From Rhodocyclales bacterium (GTDB lineage: Bacteria > Pseudomonadota > Gammaproteobacteria > Burkholderiales > Rhodocyclaceae): 64,000 nt of DNA. The notes beneath the pieces were generated by a model. The model was not told the DNA's origin. It saw nothing but the letters and a program-made list of their open reading frames with translations, and did not search any database. Below are positions 28,412 to 39,403 of this stretch, piece after piece. Position numbers and translations under genes: made by a program. How positions within the stretch are numbered: the first letter of the stretch is position 1; every line of letters starts with the position of its first letter. Location: NCBI GenBank assembly GCA_016235165.1, contig JACRLX010000024.1:62001-126000 (forward strand). Direction: 5' to 3'.

Positions 28412-28780
28412 ATGCTCCTTTTCGATACCAATATCCTGGTTCCCTGGCTTGCGGGAGCCGCTCTTCCAAATTCCCTGGTCAAACGAGTGCGCAATGAAGG
28501 TGCTTATGTCAGTCCGATCTCGATCTGGGAAATCTGGATCAAGGTCCGCATCGGCAAACTGGAAATGCAAACCGACAACCTGGTGCGCGAGGTCGACGCG
28601 GCACAGTTGACCTGGTTGCCGGTGCTTCCGGATCATGCCGAAGCAGTGCGCGACCTGCCCCTGCTGCACCGCGATCCCTTCGACCGTTTGCTGCTGGCGC
28701 AGGCCAAGGCTGAAGGCTTGACGATAGTGACCACTGACCGTGTCTTCGGCGAGTATCTGCCGGGCGTTCTCGTCGTTTGA
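28412..28780 (+). CDS. Type II toxin, PIN domain (VapC-like)
   Basis: 122 residues. The PIN-domain acidic residues are present: Asp5 in MLLFDTNIL, Glu40 in SPISIWEIWIK, Asp91 in HRDPFDRLL and Asp109 in VTTDRVF. Such toxins are Mg2+-dependent ribonucleases that cut tRNA or rRNA sites; the specific target cannot be read from sequence. With the antitoxin it forms the module nearest to hom in the accessory segment. Toxin-antitoxin pairs in such segments often act to stabilise the DNA. Confidence 0.9.
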   Translation: MLLFDTNILVPWLAGAALPNSLVKRVRNEGAYVSPISIWEIWIKVRIGKLEMQTDNLVREVDAAQLTWLPVLPDHAEAVRDLPLLHRDPFDRLLLAQAKAEGLTIVTTDRVFGEYLPGVLVV

Positions 28781-28836
28781 CAAGGATCCCGGAATGATCC
28801 GAACCAGGCGCTTCTTGTCTGCATATGCAGCCCGTT

Positions 28837-28876
28837 TGACGGAATGTTTCCCGTCATGACGGAAAGCTTGCCGTCA
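28837..28876. repeat. Symmetric cluster of four TGACGG/CCGTCA motifs
   Basis: TGACGG at 28837, CCGTCA at 28851, TGACGG at 28857 and CCGTCA at 28871. This gives two hairpins with 6-bp arms and 8-nt loops back to back, joined by the palindrome CCGTCATGACGG. The cluster sits where the IS110-family transposase reading frame loses its family resemblance. Confidence 0.75.
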
Positions 28877-29345
28877 ATTGGGTGGCACACTTGAGCTGGT
28901 GCCGGGCTTGCGTCTGCGCCTCCTTGGCCGCCTCGCGCGCCCGCGTCAGGTCGCGGATGGCTTCGTCGTCGGGGTGGGGCACATACACCGCACTGAGTTC
29001 GCCGGCGCGATGCAGTCGCGCAAGCATCTCGGCGTCGCGTCGATCAGTCTTGACTCGATCTCCGCTGCGCTTGGGGATCATCGAGGGCGCGACGACGACA
29101 CACTCCAGCCCCTTGGCAGCCAGGTGCCGGTAGATCACATAGCCGCATGGGCCCGCCTCGTAGACGAAATGCAGCGCTTTCCCGGTAGCCTGCAATTTCC
29201 TCACCGCCTGATCCAGCGCCGCCAGATCGCCGCCAATGCTGCCGTAATGCCGTACCTCCTGCCGACCCAACTCGTCGGCCAGCGCTATGTCAATCGACTC
29301 CTTGTGGACGTCCATTCCGATGTAAAGGTTGCTAGACTTTGTCAT
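28854..29345 (-). mobile_element. Truncated IS110-family transposase (N-terminal part)
   Basis: 163 residues, against about 330-400 for complete members. It carries the DEDD-type catalytic domain: MDVHKESIDIALADE with Asp11, FVYEAGPCGYVIYRHL, and KTDRRDAEMLARLHRAGELS. The frame leaves the family after AKEAQTQARHQLK near 28883 and stops soon after, so the C-terminal serine-containing Tnp20 domain is missing and the element should be inactive. The start codon lies 15 nt from a probable attC site at 29360. Some IS1111/IS110 elements are known to target attC sites, which may explain the neighbourhood, though that subgroup was not established here. Confidence 0.85.
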
Positions 29346-29359
29346 GGCCTGCCTCCTGT

Positions 29360-29454
29360 ATTTAACGTTTGTGCCTCCGTGCCAACCGTGTGGCTCTGTG
29401 TGCCTCTCGCACTCAATCCACGTTACTACGGAGGTGGGCCTCCCTGCGTTAAAC
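29360..29454 (+). other. Probable attC recombination site (upstream end of cassette array)
   Basis: It begins with ATTTAAC (fits RYYYAAC) and ends with GTTAAAC (fits GTTRRRY), 95 bp apart. Internal complementarity includes CCTCCGT near 29373 against ACGGAGG near 29429. It marks the left boundary of the cassette that carries the NTF2-like gene. It is longer than the three following sites and shares little sequence with them, so it is less certain. Confidence 0.45.
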
Positions 29455-29488
29455 CATTATGTCTGGGCCTCTTCGAGAATGACGCGCC

Positions 29489-29920
29489 ATGGCTGATCGC
29501 CCGGTTACAGAACTTTCCCCCGAGCAGCGGGACTTGTGGCAGCGCGTGAACGATCTGTGGTCATTGTCGTTGGAGCGCAATGCCGAGAAGATTCGATCGA
29601 CCCTTCATCCTCGGTATGTCGGCTGGGACATGAATCATCCGACCACCCACGACCGAGAAGCCGCTATCCAGTCCGTACTCGGTGATACGCCCGCCGTTAC
29701 CGGCTATGAGCTTGTCCCGCTGAGCGTGCAGGTCTACGACCACACCGTTGGAATTGTGCACTACATGTATTCGGCGTCAGTCACCTCGAAGGACGCAGCA
29801 CCACTGCGAATTACAGGCAAGTGGTCGGAGGTCTATCTCCGCCAAGACAGCCAATGGGTAATGATCAGCGTCAGCGGTAGGCCGGATTCGCCGACAGGAG
29901 ATTCCAGTGCGGTTGAATAG
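29489..29920 (+). CDS. NTF2/SnoaL-like (DUF4440-type) protein in a gene cassette
   Basis: 143 residues. The pattern LWQRVNDLWSLSLERNAEKIRSTLHPRYVGWDMN, then GYELVPLSVQVYDHTVGIVHYMYSASV and ITGKWSEVYLRQDSQWVMISVSG, is the cone-shaped NTF2/SnoaL fold used by many small enzymes and binding proteins. No catalytic assignment is possible. It is the only gene between the attC sites at 29360 and 29933, so it is the cargo of a single cassette. Proteins of this fold have been found in integron cassettes before. Confidence 0.8.
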   Translation: MADRPVTELSPEQRDLWQRVNDLWSLSLERNAEKIRSTLHPRYVGWDMNHPTTHDREAAIQSVLGDTPAVTGYELVPLSVQVYDHTVGIVHYMYSASVTSKDAAPLRITGKWSEVYLRQDSQWVMISVSGRPDSPTGDSSAVE

Positions 29921-29932
29921 TCGGCCGCCGAG

Positions 29933-29995
29933 GCCCAACCCGGCAGTCGAGCGGACCTGCGCAAAAAGCCGCGCAGGCCGCTCACTTCGTTGGGG
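29933..29995 (+). other. attC site 1
   Basis: 63 bp from GCCCAAC to GTTGGGG. The inner arms GCGGACCTGCGC and GCGCAGGCCGC pair perfectly apart from one unpaired A, the extrahelical base expected in attC folded bottom strands. The loop is AAAAAGCC. The terminal TTGGGG belongs to the next cassette and is exactly complementary to the CCCCAAC that opens attC site 2, as the cassette model predicts. Confidence 0.85.
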
Positions 29996-30047
29996 CTCTC
30001 CATATCGCCGTATGGCTTTTTGTATGGGCTAGTGATACTCTGCGTCC

Positions 30048-30326
30048 ATGGCTAAGACTCGCTTTGATTGGGACCCAGACAAGGACGCCGAGAATCAGAG
30101 AAAGCACGGGGTCTCCTTCTCCCGTGCCCAATACGCCTTTGCGGATCCGCAGCGCGTGATAGCCAAGGACGAAGCGCACAGCCAAGCGGAAGAACGGTTC
30201 TATTGCTTCGGAGAAGTTGACGACGGTGTGCTCACGGTGCGGTTCACGTACCGCGCTTCGGTTATTCGAATCATCGGCGCCGGTTATTGGCGCAAAGGAA
30301 AGGCGATCTATGAGCGCGAAAATTAA
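30048..30326 (+). CDS. brnT: Type II toxin, BrnT family
   Basis: 92 residues. The BrnT pattern is clear: FDWDPDKDAENQRKHGVSFSRAQYAFADPQRV, then ERFYCFGEVDDGVLTVRFTYR and RIIGAGYWRKGKAIYE. BrnT is a RelE-like ribonuclease toxin that blocks translation. It is the first gene of the second cassette, starting 53 nt after attC site 1, and overlaps the antitoxin gene by 17 nt. Toxin-before-antitoxin order is the normal one for brnTA. Confidence 0.93.
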   Translation: MAKTRFDWDPDKDAENQRKHGVSFSRAQYAFADPQRVIAKDEAHSQAEERFYCFGEVDDGVLTVRFTYRASVIRIIGAGYWRKGKAIYEREN

Positions 30327-30591
30327 ATACACCGATGAACCCCTTGGCAAAGTTCAGGTGGTTCCCGACTTCCTCCCCTCGCCGGCTGAGTTGGCTTTTC
30401 GTGAAGAGGGCGTGAAGGTGACTCTGGCTCTGAGCAAGAAGAGCATCGAGTTCTTCAAGTCCGAGGCTTCAAAGCATCACACTCAGTACCAGCGCATGAT
30501 TCGCCGGCTTCTCGACGCTTACGTTGATGGCCAAGCCCCAACCCGGCAGTCCACACGGACGCTGCGCGATAAAGCCGCGCAGCGCCGGTGA
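30310..30591 (+). CDS. brnA: Antitoxin, BrnA family
   Basis: 93 residues from the ATG at 30310. The core VTLALSKKSIEFFKSEASKHHTQYQRMIRRLLDAYVDGQ is the ribbon-helix-helix DNA-binding region of BrnA, here at the C-terminal end. The final 18 or so codons (TRQSTRTLRDKAAQRR and the stop) lie inside attC site 2, so the recombination site encodes the end of the antitoxin. BrnA binds BrnT and represses the operon. The tail sequence would differ if the cassette recombined within attC. Confidence 0.9.
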   Translation: MSAKIKYTDEPLGKVQVVPDFLPSPAELAFREEGVKVTLALSKKSIEFFKSEASKHHTQYQRMIRRLLDAYVDGQAPTRQSTRTLRDKAAQRR

Positions 30592-30605
30592 CTTCTACGC
30601 TAGCC
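30536..30605 (+). other. attC site 2
   Basis: 70 bp, opening CCCCAAC and closing GCTAGCC. The inner arms CGGACGCTGCGC and GCGCAGCGCCG pair with one extrahelical A; the loop is GATAAAGCC. It shares AACCCGGCAGTC and AAAGCCGCGCAG with site 1. The closing CTAGCC matches, with one change, the complement of the GGCTAAC that opens site 3. Confidence 0.85.
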
Positions 30606-30620
30606 GCCATAGGATTCGCC

Positions 30621-30716
30621 ATGCGTACTAAGCTGCTAGTCATCAACGCAACTCTGCCCAAAGATATGCGTTCAGCTCTCGATGCAATATTTGGCGTACC
30701 CCGAAATGACGGCTAA
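30621..30716 (+). CDS. Possible 31-residue peptide, cargo of the third cassette
   Basis: An ATG at 30621 opens a frame of 31 codons (MRTKLLVINATLPKDMRS, then ALDAIFGVPRNDG) whose stop TAA lies within the opening motif of attC site 3, the same layout as brnA in site 2. It fills most of a cassette only about 175 bp long. No clear Shine-Dalgarno sequence is visible, and no family is recognised. It could equally be non-coding; cassettes without genes are known. Confidence 0.35.
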   Translation: MRTKLLVINATLPKDMRSALDAIFGVPRNDG

Positions 30717-30779
30717 CACTGCAATGCGCCGGACTTCGCGCATAAAGCCGCACGAGGCCGGTGATTTTGAACGTCAGCG
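30711..30779 (+). other. attC site 3; unassigned DNA follows to thrC
   Basis: 69 bp, opening GGCTAAC and closing GTCAGCG after TTTTGAAC. The arms GCCGGACTTCGCGC and GCACGAGGCCGG pair partly, again with an unpaired A; the loop is ATAAAGCC. The closing motif deviates from GTTRRRY by one T-to-C change, like site 2. From 30780 to 31040 no gene or further attC is apparent, only a diverged copy of the dispersed repeat near 30952. Confidence 0.75.
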
Positions 30780-31040
30780 TCGCAGTCGAATCAACTATGG
30801 ATCGCGACGGAACCCTTCTTGGTGCGTGTCACGCACTCGCAACGCAGGGCGCTTACTTGACGATTCAGCGTTCACTATGCAGAGGGAAGGTTGCCTTCCG
30901 GGAAGCAAAGGTGCCGAGGTCGAATTCAATTTCCCACGGTCTAGCCGAAATCGCCGTCGCGCAGGCGCCGACTTTCAGTTCCCGCTTGAAGGCACCGATC
31001 ACGCCAGTTCTTCAACTTTTTCTCGTTTTTCAAACCTGAC

Positions 31041-32468
31041 ATGAAATACATTTCCACCCGCGGTCACGCCGACCCCCAATCCTTCTGCGACATCCTGCTG
31101 GGCGGACTCGCTCCCGACGGCGGGCTCTACCTTCCCGAATCCTATCCGCAGGTCAGTGCCGCCGAACTCGCCGAATGGCGGGACTTGCCCTATCACGCGC
31201 TGGCGCTGAAGATCCTGCTCAAGTTTGTCGACGACATTCCGGCCTGCGACTTGAAGATGCTGGCCGACCGGACGTATTCGGCGAATGTTTACCGCCATTG
31301 CCGTACCGGGCGCGATGCCGGCGATATCACCCCGCTGACCACGCTGGAGCCGGGTTTTCATCTGCTGGAGCTGTCCAACGGGCCGACCCTGGCCTTCAAG
31401 GACATGGCCATGCAGCTGCTTGGCCATCTGTTCGAGTACGTGCTGGAAAAGCGCGGCGAGTCGATCAACATTCTCGGCGCGACCTCGGGCGATACCGGCT
31501 CGGCCGCCGAATACGCGATGCGCGGCAAGCAGCGGGTGAAGGTCTTCATGCTCTCGCCGGACGGCAAGATGAGTGCCTTCCAGCGGGCGCAGATGTATTC
31601 GCTGCAGGAGCCGAACATCTTCAACATTGCCGTGCGCGGCATGTTCGACGATGCCCAGGACATCGTCAAGGCGGTATCCAGCGATGCCGAGTTCAAGGCG
31701 AAATACCGCATCGGCGCGGTCAATTCGATCAACTGGGCGCGGGTCTTGGCCCAGGTGGTGTATTACTTCAAGGGCTATTTCGCGGCGACCAGCAGCAACG
31801 ACCAGTGCGTCGCGTTCTGCGTGCCCTCGGGCAATTTCGGCAACATCTGCGCCGGCCATATCGCGCGCATGATGGGCTTGCCGATTGGTCGCCTGGTCCT
31901 GGCCACCAACGAGAACGACGTGCTGGACGAGTTTTTTCGCAGCGGCGTGTACCGTCCGCGCGCGACGTCCGAAACCCATGTCACCTCCAGTCCGTCGATG
32001 GATATTTCGAAGGCGTCGAACTTCGAGCGCTTCGTTTTCGATCTGGTCGGCCGCGACGCGGCGAAGCTGCGGGAGCTCTGGGCCCAGGTGGACGCCGGAG
32101 GCGCCTTCGACCTGCGCGGCACACCTTATCTGGCAGCCTTGCCGGGCTATGGATTCGTCTCCGGGCGCAGCTCGCATGCGGATCGCCTGGCCACCATACG
32201 CGACGTATGGAATCGCCACCGGATCATGATCGATACCCACACGGCGGATGGCGTCAAGGTGGCCAGGGAGCATCTCGACCCGACGATGCCCATGGTGGTG
32301 CTGGAGACGGCTCAGGCGGTGAAGTTCTCCGAAACCATACAGGAGGCACTGGGGCGGGATCCGGTGCGGCCGAAAGACTTTGATGGAATCGAGCTGCTGC
32401 CGCAGCGCGTCGACGTGGTGGATGCGTCGGTGGATCAGGTGAAGGCCATCATCACCCGCAACTGCTGA
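31041..32468 (+). CDS. thrC: Threonine synthase
   Basis: 475 residues, the long form found in proteobacteria. MKYISTRGHADPQSFCDILLGGLAPDGGLYLPESYP is the N-terminal signature, and LAFKDMAMQLLGHL contains the PLP lysine. It converts O-phosphohomoserine to threonine and completes the pathway begun by hom. The accessory segment breaks the usual hom-thrC contact, so thrC may now depend on its own promoter or on read-through from the cassettes. No strong promoter was seen in the 260 nt upstream. Confidence 0.97.
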   Translation: MKYISTRGHADPQSFCDILLGGLAPDGGLYLPESYPQVSAAELAEWRDLPYHALALKILLKFVDDIPACDLKMLADRTYSANVYRHCRTGRDAGDITPLTTLEPGFHLLELSNGPTLAFKDMAMQLLGHLFEYVLEKRGESINILGATSGDTGSAAEYAMRGKQRVKVFMLSPDGKMSAFQRAQMYSLQEPNIFNIAVRGMFDDAQDIVKAVSSDAEFKAKYRIGAVNSINWARVLAQVVYYFKGYFAATSSNDQCVAFCVPSGNFGNICAGHIARMMGLPIGRLVLATNENDVLDEFFRSGVYRPRATSETHVTSSPSMDISKASNFERFVFDLVGRDAAKLRELWAQVDAGGAFDLRGTPYLAALPGYGFVSGRSSHADRLATIRDVWNRHRIMIDTHTADGVKVAREHLDPTMPMVVLETAQAVKFSETIQEALGRDPVRPKDFDGIELLPQRVDVVDASVDQVKAIITRNC

Positions 32469-32483
32469 ATGGCTGAATGGGTG

Positions 32484-32508
32484 CCGGCGCCCCCAAAGTC
32501 GGCGCCGG
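32484..32508 (+). terminator. Hairpin after thrC
   Basis: A perfect 8-bp stem CCGGCGCC/GGCGCCGG with a 9-nt loop starts 15 nt after the thrC stop. It lacks a T-tract, so it may be a weak or Rho-assisted terminator. Its right arm is part of a diverged copy of the dispersed repeat. Confidence 0.5.
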
Positions 32509-32518
32509 TGGTACGGCG
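32497..32518 (+). repeat. Dispersed 22-bp repeat, diverged copy
   Basis: AGTCGGCGCCGGTGGTACGG then CG: three mismatches to the copies at 9585 and 35026. Intergenic, between thrC and the 45-codon gene. Confidence 0.5.
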
Positions 32519-32526
32519 ATGCGGCG

Positions 32527-32664
32527 CTATAGGTAGATGACCGCCGAGAACACCGTCACGGCCAGGACCAGGATCAGCCACTCCATGTTGTAACGGGCCA
32601 GCACTCCGGTGAAGTGCAGGACCAGCACGACGATGGCGACGATGTAATAGAGGATGAAAAGCAT
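32527..32664 (-). CDS. 45-residue two-helix membrane protein, unknown function
   Basis: The minus-strand ATG at 32664 opens a 45-codon frame: a first hydrophobic helix (FILYYIVAIVVLVLHFTGVL), a short loop (ARYNMEW) and a second helix (LILVLAVTVFSAVIYL). A good ribosome site GGAGAA lies 8-13 nt upstream, and there is room for a promoter between it and parC. The balanced two-helix hairpin and the RBS argue that it is real. I do not recognise the family. It is convergent with thrC and downstream of parC on the same strand. Confidence 0.65.
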   Translation of the reverse strand: MLFILYYIVAIVVLVLHFTGVLARYNMEWLILVLAVTVFSAVIYL

Positions 32665-32736
32665 TTTTTGTTCTCCGTAGGCGGCAACCACCCATAGCTT
32701 GGATGCCGGCAGGCTAGGTCGAGAAAGATTCTAGCA

Positions 32737-35123
32737 TCAAGTATTGCTTGTCAAGTCGAAGCCCGTGGGTTTCAGGCGGAAGGGAATATCCTGCCCTCGC
32801 CGGGCGCGTGCGCCACGAAATTCGGCCTGCGATTTGGCGTCCAGCGCCTGGGTGCTGGCCTTGCCGCCGCGTCCGCTGCCCGCGATCTTTAGCGCTTGAT
32901 TGCCGATCGCGGCGACACCTGCGACCTCGTCGTTCTTGACCAGATCAATCAGCATGAGCCCCTTGCCCTTCGCCATTTCGCGAATTTCGGCTAGTGGGAA
33001 TAGCAGCAGACGTCCGCCCAGGGTCAGGACGGCCACGGTATCTCCGCTGATCGGCGCGGGGGGCAGGGGGCGTTCGCCTTTCTCCAGTGTCAGGAAGGCC
33101 TTGCCTGCCTTGTTGCGGGCCACCATGTCGGCCACGGTGGCGATGAAGCCGTAGCCACCCGACCCGGCGACCAGGTAGCGGGTCTCCGGGGCCGCCGTCA
33201 GCGCTTGCGCCAGCTTGCCGCCTTCCTGGAACTCGATCATGGTGTTCAGGGGCGCGCCGTCGCCCCTGCCGCCGGGAAGATCGGAAACCCGCACGCTGTA
33301 GCTGCGGCCATGGGAGTCGATCACGATCAAGGGCCACACGGTGCGCGATTCCGCCACCAGCCAGGGGTAATCGCCGGCCTTGTAGGTAATGCCGGCCGGG
33401 TCGATGCCATGACCCTGACGTGTGCGTACCCAGCCATTCTTCGAGACGATCACGGTGACCGGCTCGTCGGGAACCGATATCTCGCCCTGGGAGATCGGCG
33501 CCACGGCTTCCATCAGGCTGCGGCGCGCGTCGCCGAAGCGCTTGGCATCCTCGCTGATTTCCTTGAGGATCAGCTTGGTCATCTCATTGCGCGATTCCAG
33601 CAGCTTGTGTAACTGCCCGTGCTCGGCGCGCAGCTCGCCCAGTTCCTTTTCGATGCGGATGCCTTCCAGGCGTGCCAACTGGCGCAGGCGAATTTCCAGA
33701 ATGTCTTCGGCCTGGATCCCGGTCAGGCCGAAGCGGGCCATCAACTCGGGCTTGGGCTCATCGGATTCGCGTATGCAGCGGATCACCTCGTCGATGCGCA
33801 GGAATACGGTCATGCGGCCTTCGAGGATGTGGATGCGGCGTTCGACCTCGCCCAGACGATGCCGGCTGCGACGCTCGACCGTGGCGAAACGGAAGGCGAT
33901 CCATTCGTGCAGGATGTGCAACAGGCTCTTCTGCTGCGGGCGCCCGTCGCGGCCGACCATGGTGAGGTTCACCGAAACGCTGGATTCCAGGCCGGTGTGT
34001 GCCAGGAGGACGGCCATGAACTCGTCTTGCGCGATGCGCGAACTCTTGGGTTCGAGCATGATGCGCACCGGCTGCTGATCGCTGGACTCGTCGCGCACGC
34101 TGTCGAGCACCCCGAGCACCAGGTTCTTCAGGTTCTTCTGTTCCTGGCTGACGTCTTTCTTGCCGGCACGCGGTTGCGGGTTGGTGAGGCCTTCGATTTC
34201 AGACAGCACCTGTGCCACGGACACGCCATGCGGCAATTCATGGACGATCACGCGCCACTGTCCTCGCGCCAGTTCCTCGACTCGCCAGCGGGCGCGCATG
34301 CGCAAGCTGCCGCGACCGCTGGCGTAGGCGTCACGGATGTCGGCGGGCGTCGAGATCAGCTGGCCGCCGCCGGGAAAATCCGGGCCGGGCAGGACGGCCA
34401 GCACTTCTTCCAGCACCGCCTCCGGCTTCCTGATCAGCAAGCGCGCCGCCTCGGCCACCTCGCGCAGGTTGTGCGGCGGAATCTCGGTCGCCATGCCGAC
34501 GGCAATGCCGGACGCGCCATTCATCAGGACGATTGGCAGTCGCGCGGGCAGCAGCTTCGGTTCGGTCATCGAGCCGTCGTAGTTCTCGATGAAGTCGACC
34601 GTGCCGCGGTCGATCTCGCCCAGCAGCAGGTCGGCAAAGGGCGTCAGTCGGCACTCGGTGTAACGCATGGCGGCGGCACCATCGCCATCGCGCGAGCCGA
34701 AATTGCCCTGGCCGTCGACCAGCGGATAACGCAGGGTGAAGTCCTGGGCTACCCGAACCATTGCGTCATACACGCTGGTGTCGCCGTGGGGATGGTATTT
34801 GCCGATCACGTCGCCGACTACGCGCGCGCTTTTCACATGCTTGGCGCTGGCGGCCAGGCGCATTTCGTTCATCGCGTGCAGGATGCGCCGTTGCACCGGC
34901 TTGAGGCCGTCTTCCACCTGCGGCAGGGCGCGCGCGCGCACCACGCTCATGGCATAGGCGAGGTAGGCGCGCTCGGCGTAGGCGGCCAGCGGCAACGAAC
35001 TGCCGTCGCCCATGGCGTTGTCAAGAGTCGGCGCTGGCGGCACGGCGGGCGGCGGGTTGGCTGTTGCCGCCTCGGCTGGCGCCGGCTCGTCGAAGAGGTC
35101 CGGGGTGTCGTTGCTCATGTTCA

Positions 35124-35124
<1 letters not shown>
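32737..35124 (-). CDS. parC: DNA topoisomerase IV subunit A
   Basis: 795 residues. The winged-helix/tower core shows [32 protein letters not shown] and the catalytic tyrosine Tyr155 in [10 protein letters not shown]. The GyrA-box of gyrase is absent and the C-terminal beta-pinwheel is short, as in ParC. It unlinks daughter chromosomes as ParC2ParE2. The N-terminal 35 residues are a low-complexity Pro/Ala-rich stretch, part of which is encoded by a copy of the dispersed 22-bp repeat (35026-35047). Start and parE stop overlap by 1 nt. Confidence 0.96.
35026..35047 (+). repeat. Dispersed 22-bp repeat, copy inside parC
   Basis: Identical over 22 nt to the copy at 9585. It lies in the antisense orientation to parC and encodes part of AVPPAPTL in the flexible N-terminal region. 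Confidence 0.7.
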
Positions 35125-37976
<2,852 letters not shown>

Positions 37977-37980
<4 letters not shown>

Positions 37981-38519
37981 GCGTAGGTTTCGGCTGCGGC
38001 GAACGGGGTGCCCGCCAGGTCCTTGGCCGCCAGGATGGGCTCGCCGGGCAAAGGCCACTGAATTGCCAACTGCGGGTCGTTCCAGAGCAGCGTGCGTTCG
38101 TGAGCCGGGCTCCAGTAGTCCGTGGTCTTGTAGAGAAATTCCGCCCAGTCGGAGATGACGCAAAAGCCATGGGCAAAGCCGGGGGGAATCCATGCCATGC
38201 GCCGGTTCTCCGCCGAGAGCGTGAAACCCACCCATTGGCCGAAGCTCGGCGAGGACCGGCGCAGGTCGACGGCGATGTCGTAGACCTCGCCGGCGGTGAC
38301 ACGCACCAGCTTGCCCTGGGGGCGTTCGACCTGATAATGCAGGCCGCGCAAGACGTTGCGTTGGGAGCGGGAATGGTTGTCCTGCACGAACTCGGCGTCT
38401 ATGCCGAGTTCCGCGAGGCTGCGCTTGTTCCAGCTCTCGTAGAAGAAGCCGCGTTCGTCACCGAAGACGCGCGGCTCGATCATGACGACATCCGGAATCG
38501 CGGTCGCAATGCGTTTCAT
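37977..38519 (-). CDS. rfbC: dTDP-4-dehydrorhamnose 3,5-epimerase
   Basis: 180 residues from the ATG at 38519, the usual RmlC length. The cupin signature is [18 protein letters not shown], then [20 protein letters not shown] with the catalytic histidine, and [15 protein letters not shown]. It epimerises C3 and C5 of dTDP-4-keto-6-deoxyglucose. It overlaps rfbA and rfbD by 4 nt each. Confidence 0.96.
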
Positions 38520-39403
38520 CCGCGCGTCTCGTACTTCAACAGGTGTTGCAAATACTGGCCGTAGCGGCTCTTGGCCAGCGGTTCGGCGAGCAAGGCGAGC
38601 TGGGCGTTGTCGATCCACTTCATGCGCCAGGCGACTTCCTCGGGGCAGGCCACTTTCAGGCTCTGGCGTTTCTCGATTACTTCGATGAACTGGCTGGCCT
38701 CAAGCAGGGAGTCGTGGGTTCCCGTATCCAGCCAGGCCATGCCGCGTCCCATGATTTCGACCTGGAGCTGATTCCGTTCCAGGTAAATGCGGTTCAGGTC
38801 GGTGATCTCCAGTTCGCCGCGCGCCGACGGCCTGAGGCCGGCCGCCAGATCGCATACCTGTTCGTCGTAGAAGTAGAGGCCGGTCACCGCGTAGCGCGAC
38901 TTCGGTGCCTTCGGCTTCTCTTCGATGCTGACGGCGCGCATTTGAGCATCGAATTCGACCACGCCATAACGCTCGGGGTCATTTACCGCGTAAGCGAATA
39001 CCGTGGCGCCGGCGGTGTCCCCGCCGGTCGCGCGCCGCATCTGCTCGACCAGGCTTTGGCCGTAGAACAGGTTGTCGCCCAGCACCAGGGCGGATCGATG
39101 TCCGTCGATGAAGTCGCGGCCGATGATGAAGGCCTGGGCCAGGCCATCGGGACTGGGCTGCATCGCGTACTGGATCGACACACCCCATTGCGCTCCGTCG
39201 CCCAGCAATTGCATGAAGCGCGGCGTGTCCTGCGGGGTCGAGATCAGCAGGATTTCGCGGATTCCCGCCAGCATCAGCGTGGTCAGCGGGTAATAGATCA
39301 TCGGTTTGTCGTAGATCGGCAGCAACTGCTTGGACACGGCGATCGTTACCGGATGCAGGCGGGTGCCGGAGCCGCCGGCGAGGATGATTCCGCGCGTAGT
39401 CAT
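38516..39403 (-). CDS. rfbA: Glucose-1-phosphate thymidylyltransferase
   Basis: 295 residues from the ATG at 39403. [20 protein letters not shown] is the nucleotide-binding motif, then [20 protein letters not shown] and [10 protein letters not shown], as in RmlA. It makes dTDP-glucose, the entry step of the rhamnose pathway. It overlaps rfbB and rfbC by 4 nt each, so all four pathway genes are translationally coupled. Confidence 0.96.
   Translation of the reverse strand: MTTRGIILAGGSGTRLHPVTIAVSKQLLPIYDKPMIYYPLTTLMLAGIREILLISTPQDTPRFMQLLGDGAQWGVSIQYAMQPSPDGLAQAFIIGRDFIDGHRSALVLGDNLFYGQSLVEQMRRATGGDTAGATVFAYAVNDPERYGVVEFDAQMRAVSIEEKPKAPKSRYAVTGLYFYDEQVCDLAAGLRPSARGELEITDLNRIYLERNQLQVEIMGRGMAWLDTGTHDSLLEASQFIEVIEKRQSLKVACPEEVAWRMKWIDNAQLALLAEPLAKSRYGQYLQHLLKYETRG

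Noticed and set aside
30761-31039. Open frame of 92 codons upstream of thrC, and an overlapping one from 30682
   Set aside because: They start in or near attC site 3, have no ribosome site and no recognisable sequence, and disagree in frame. They could be cassette remnants but cannot be supported.
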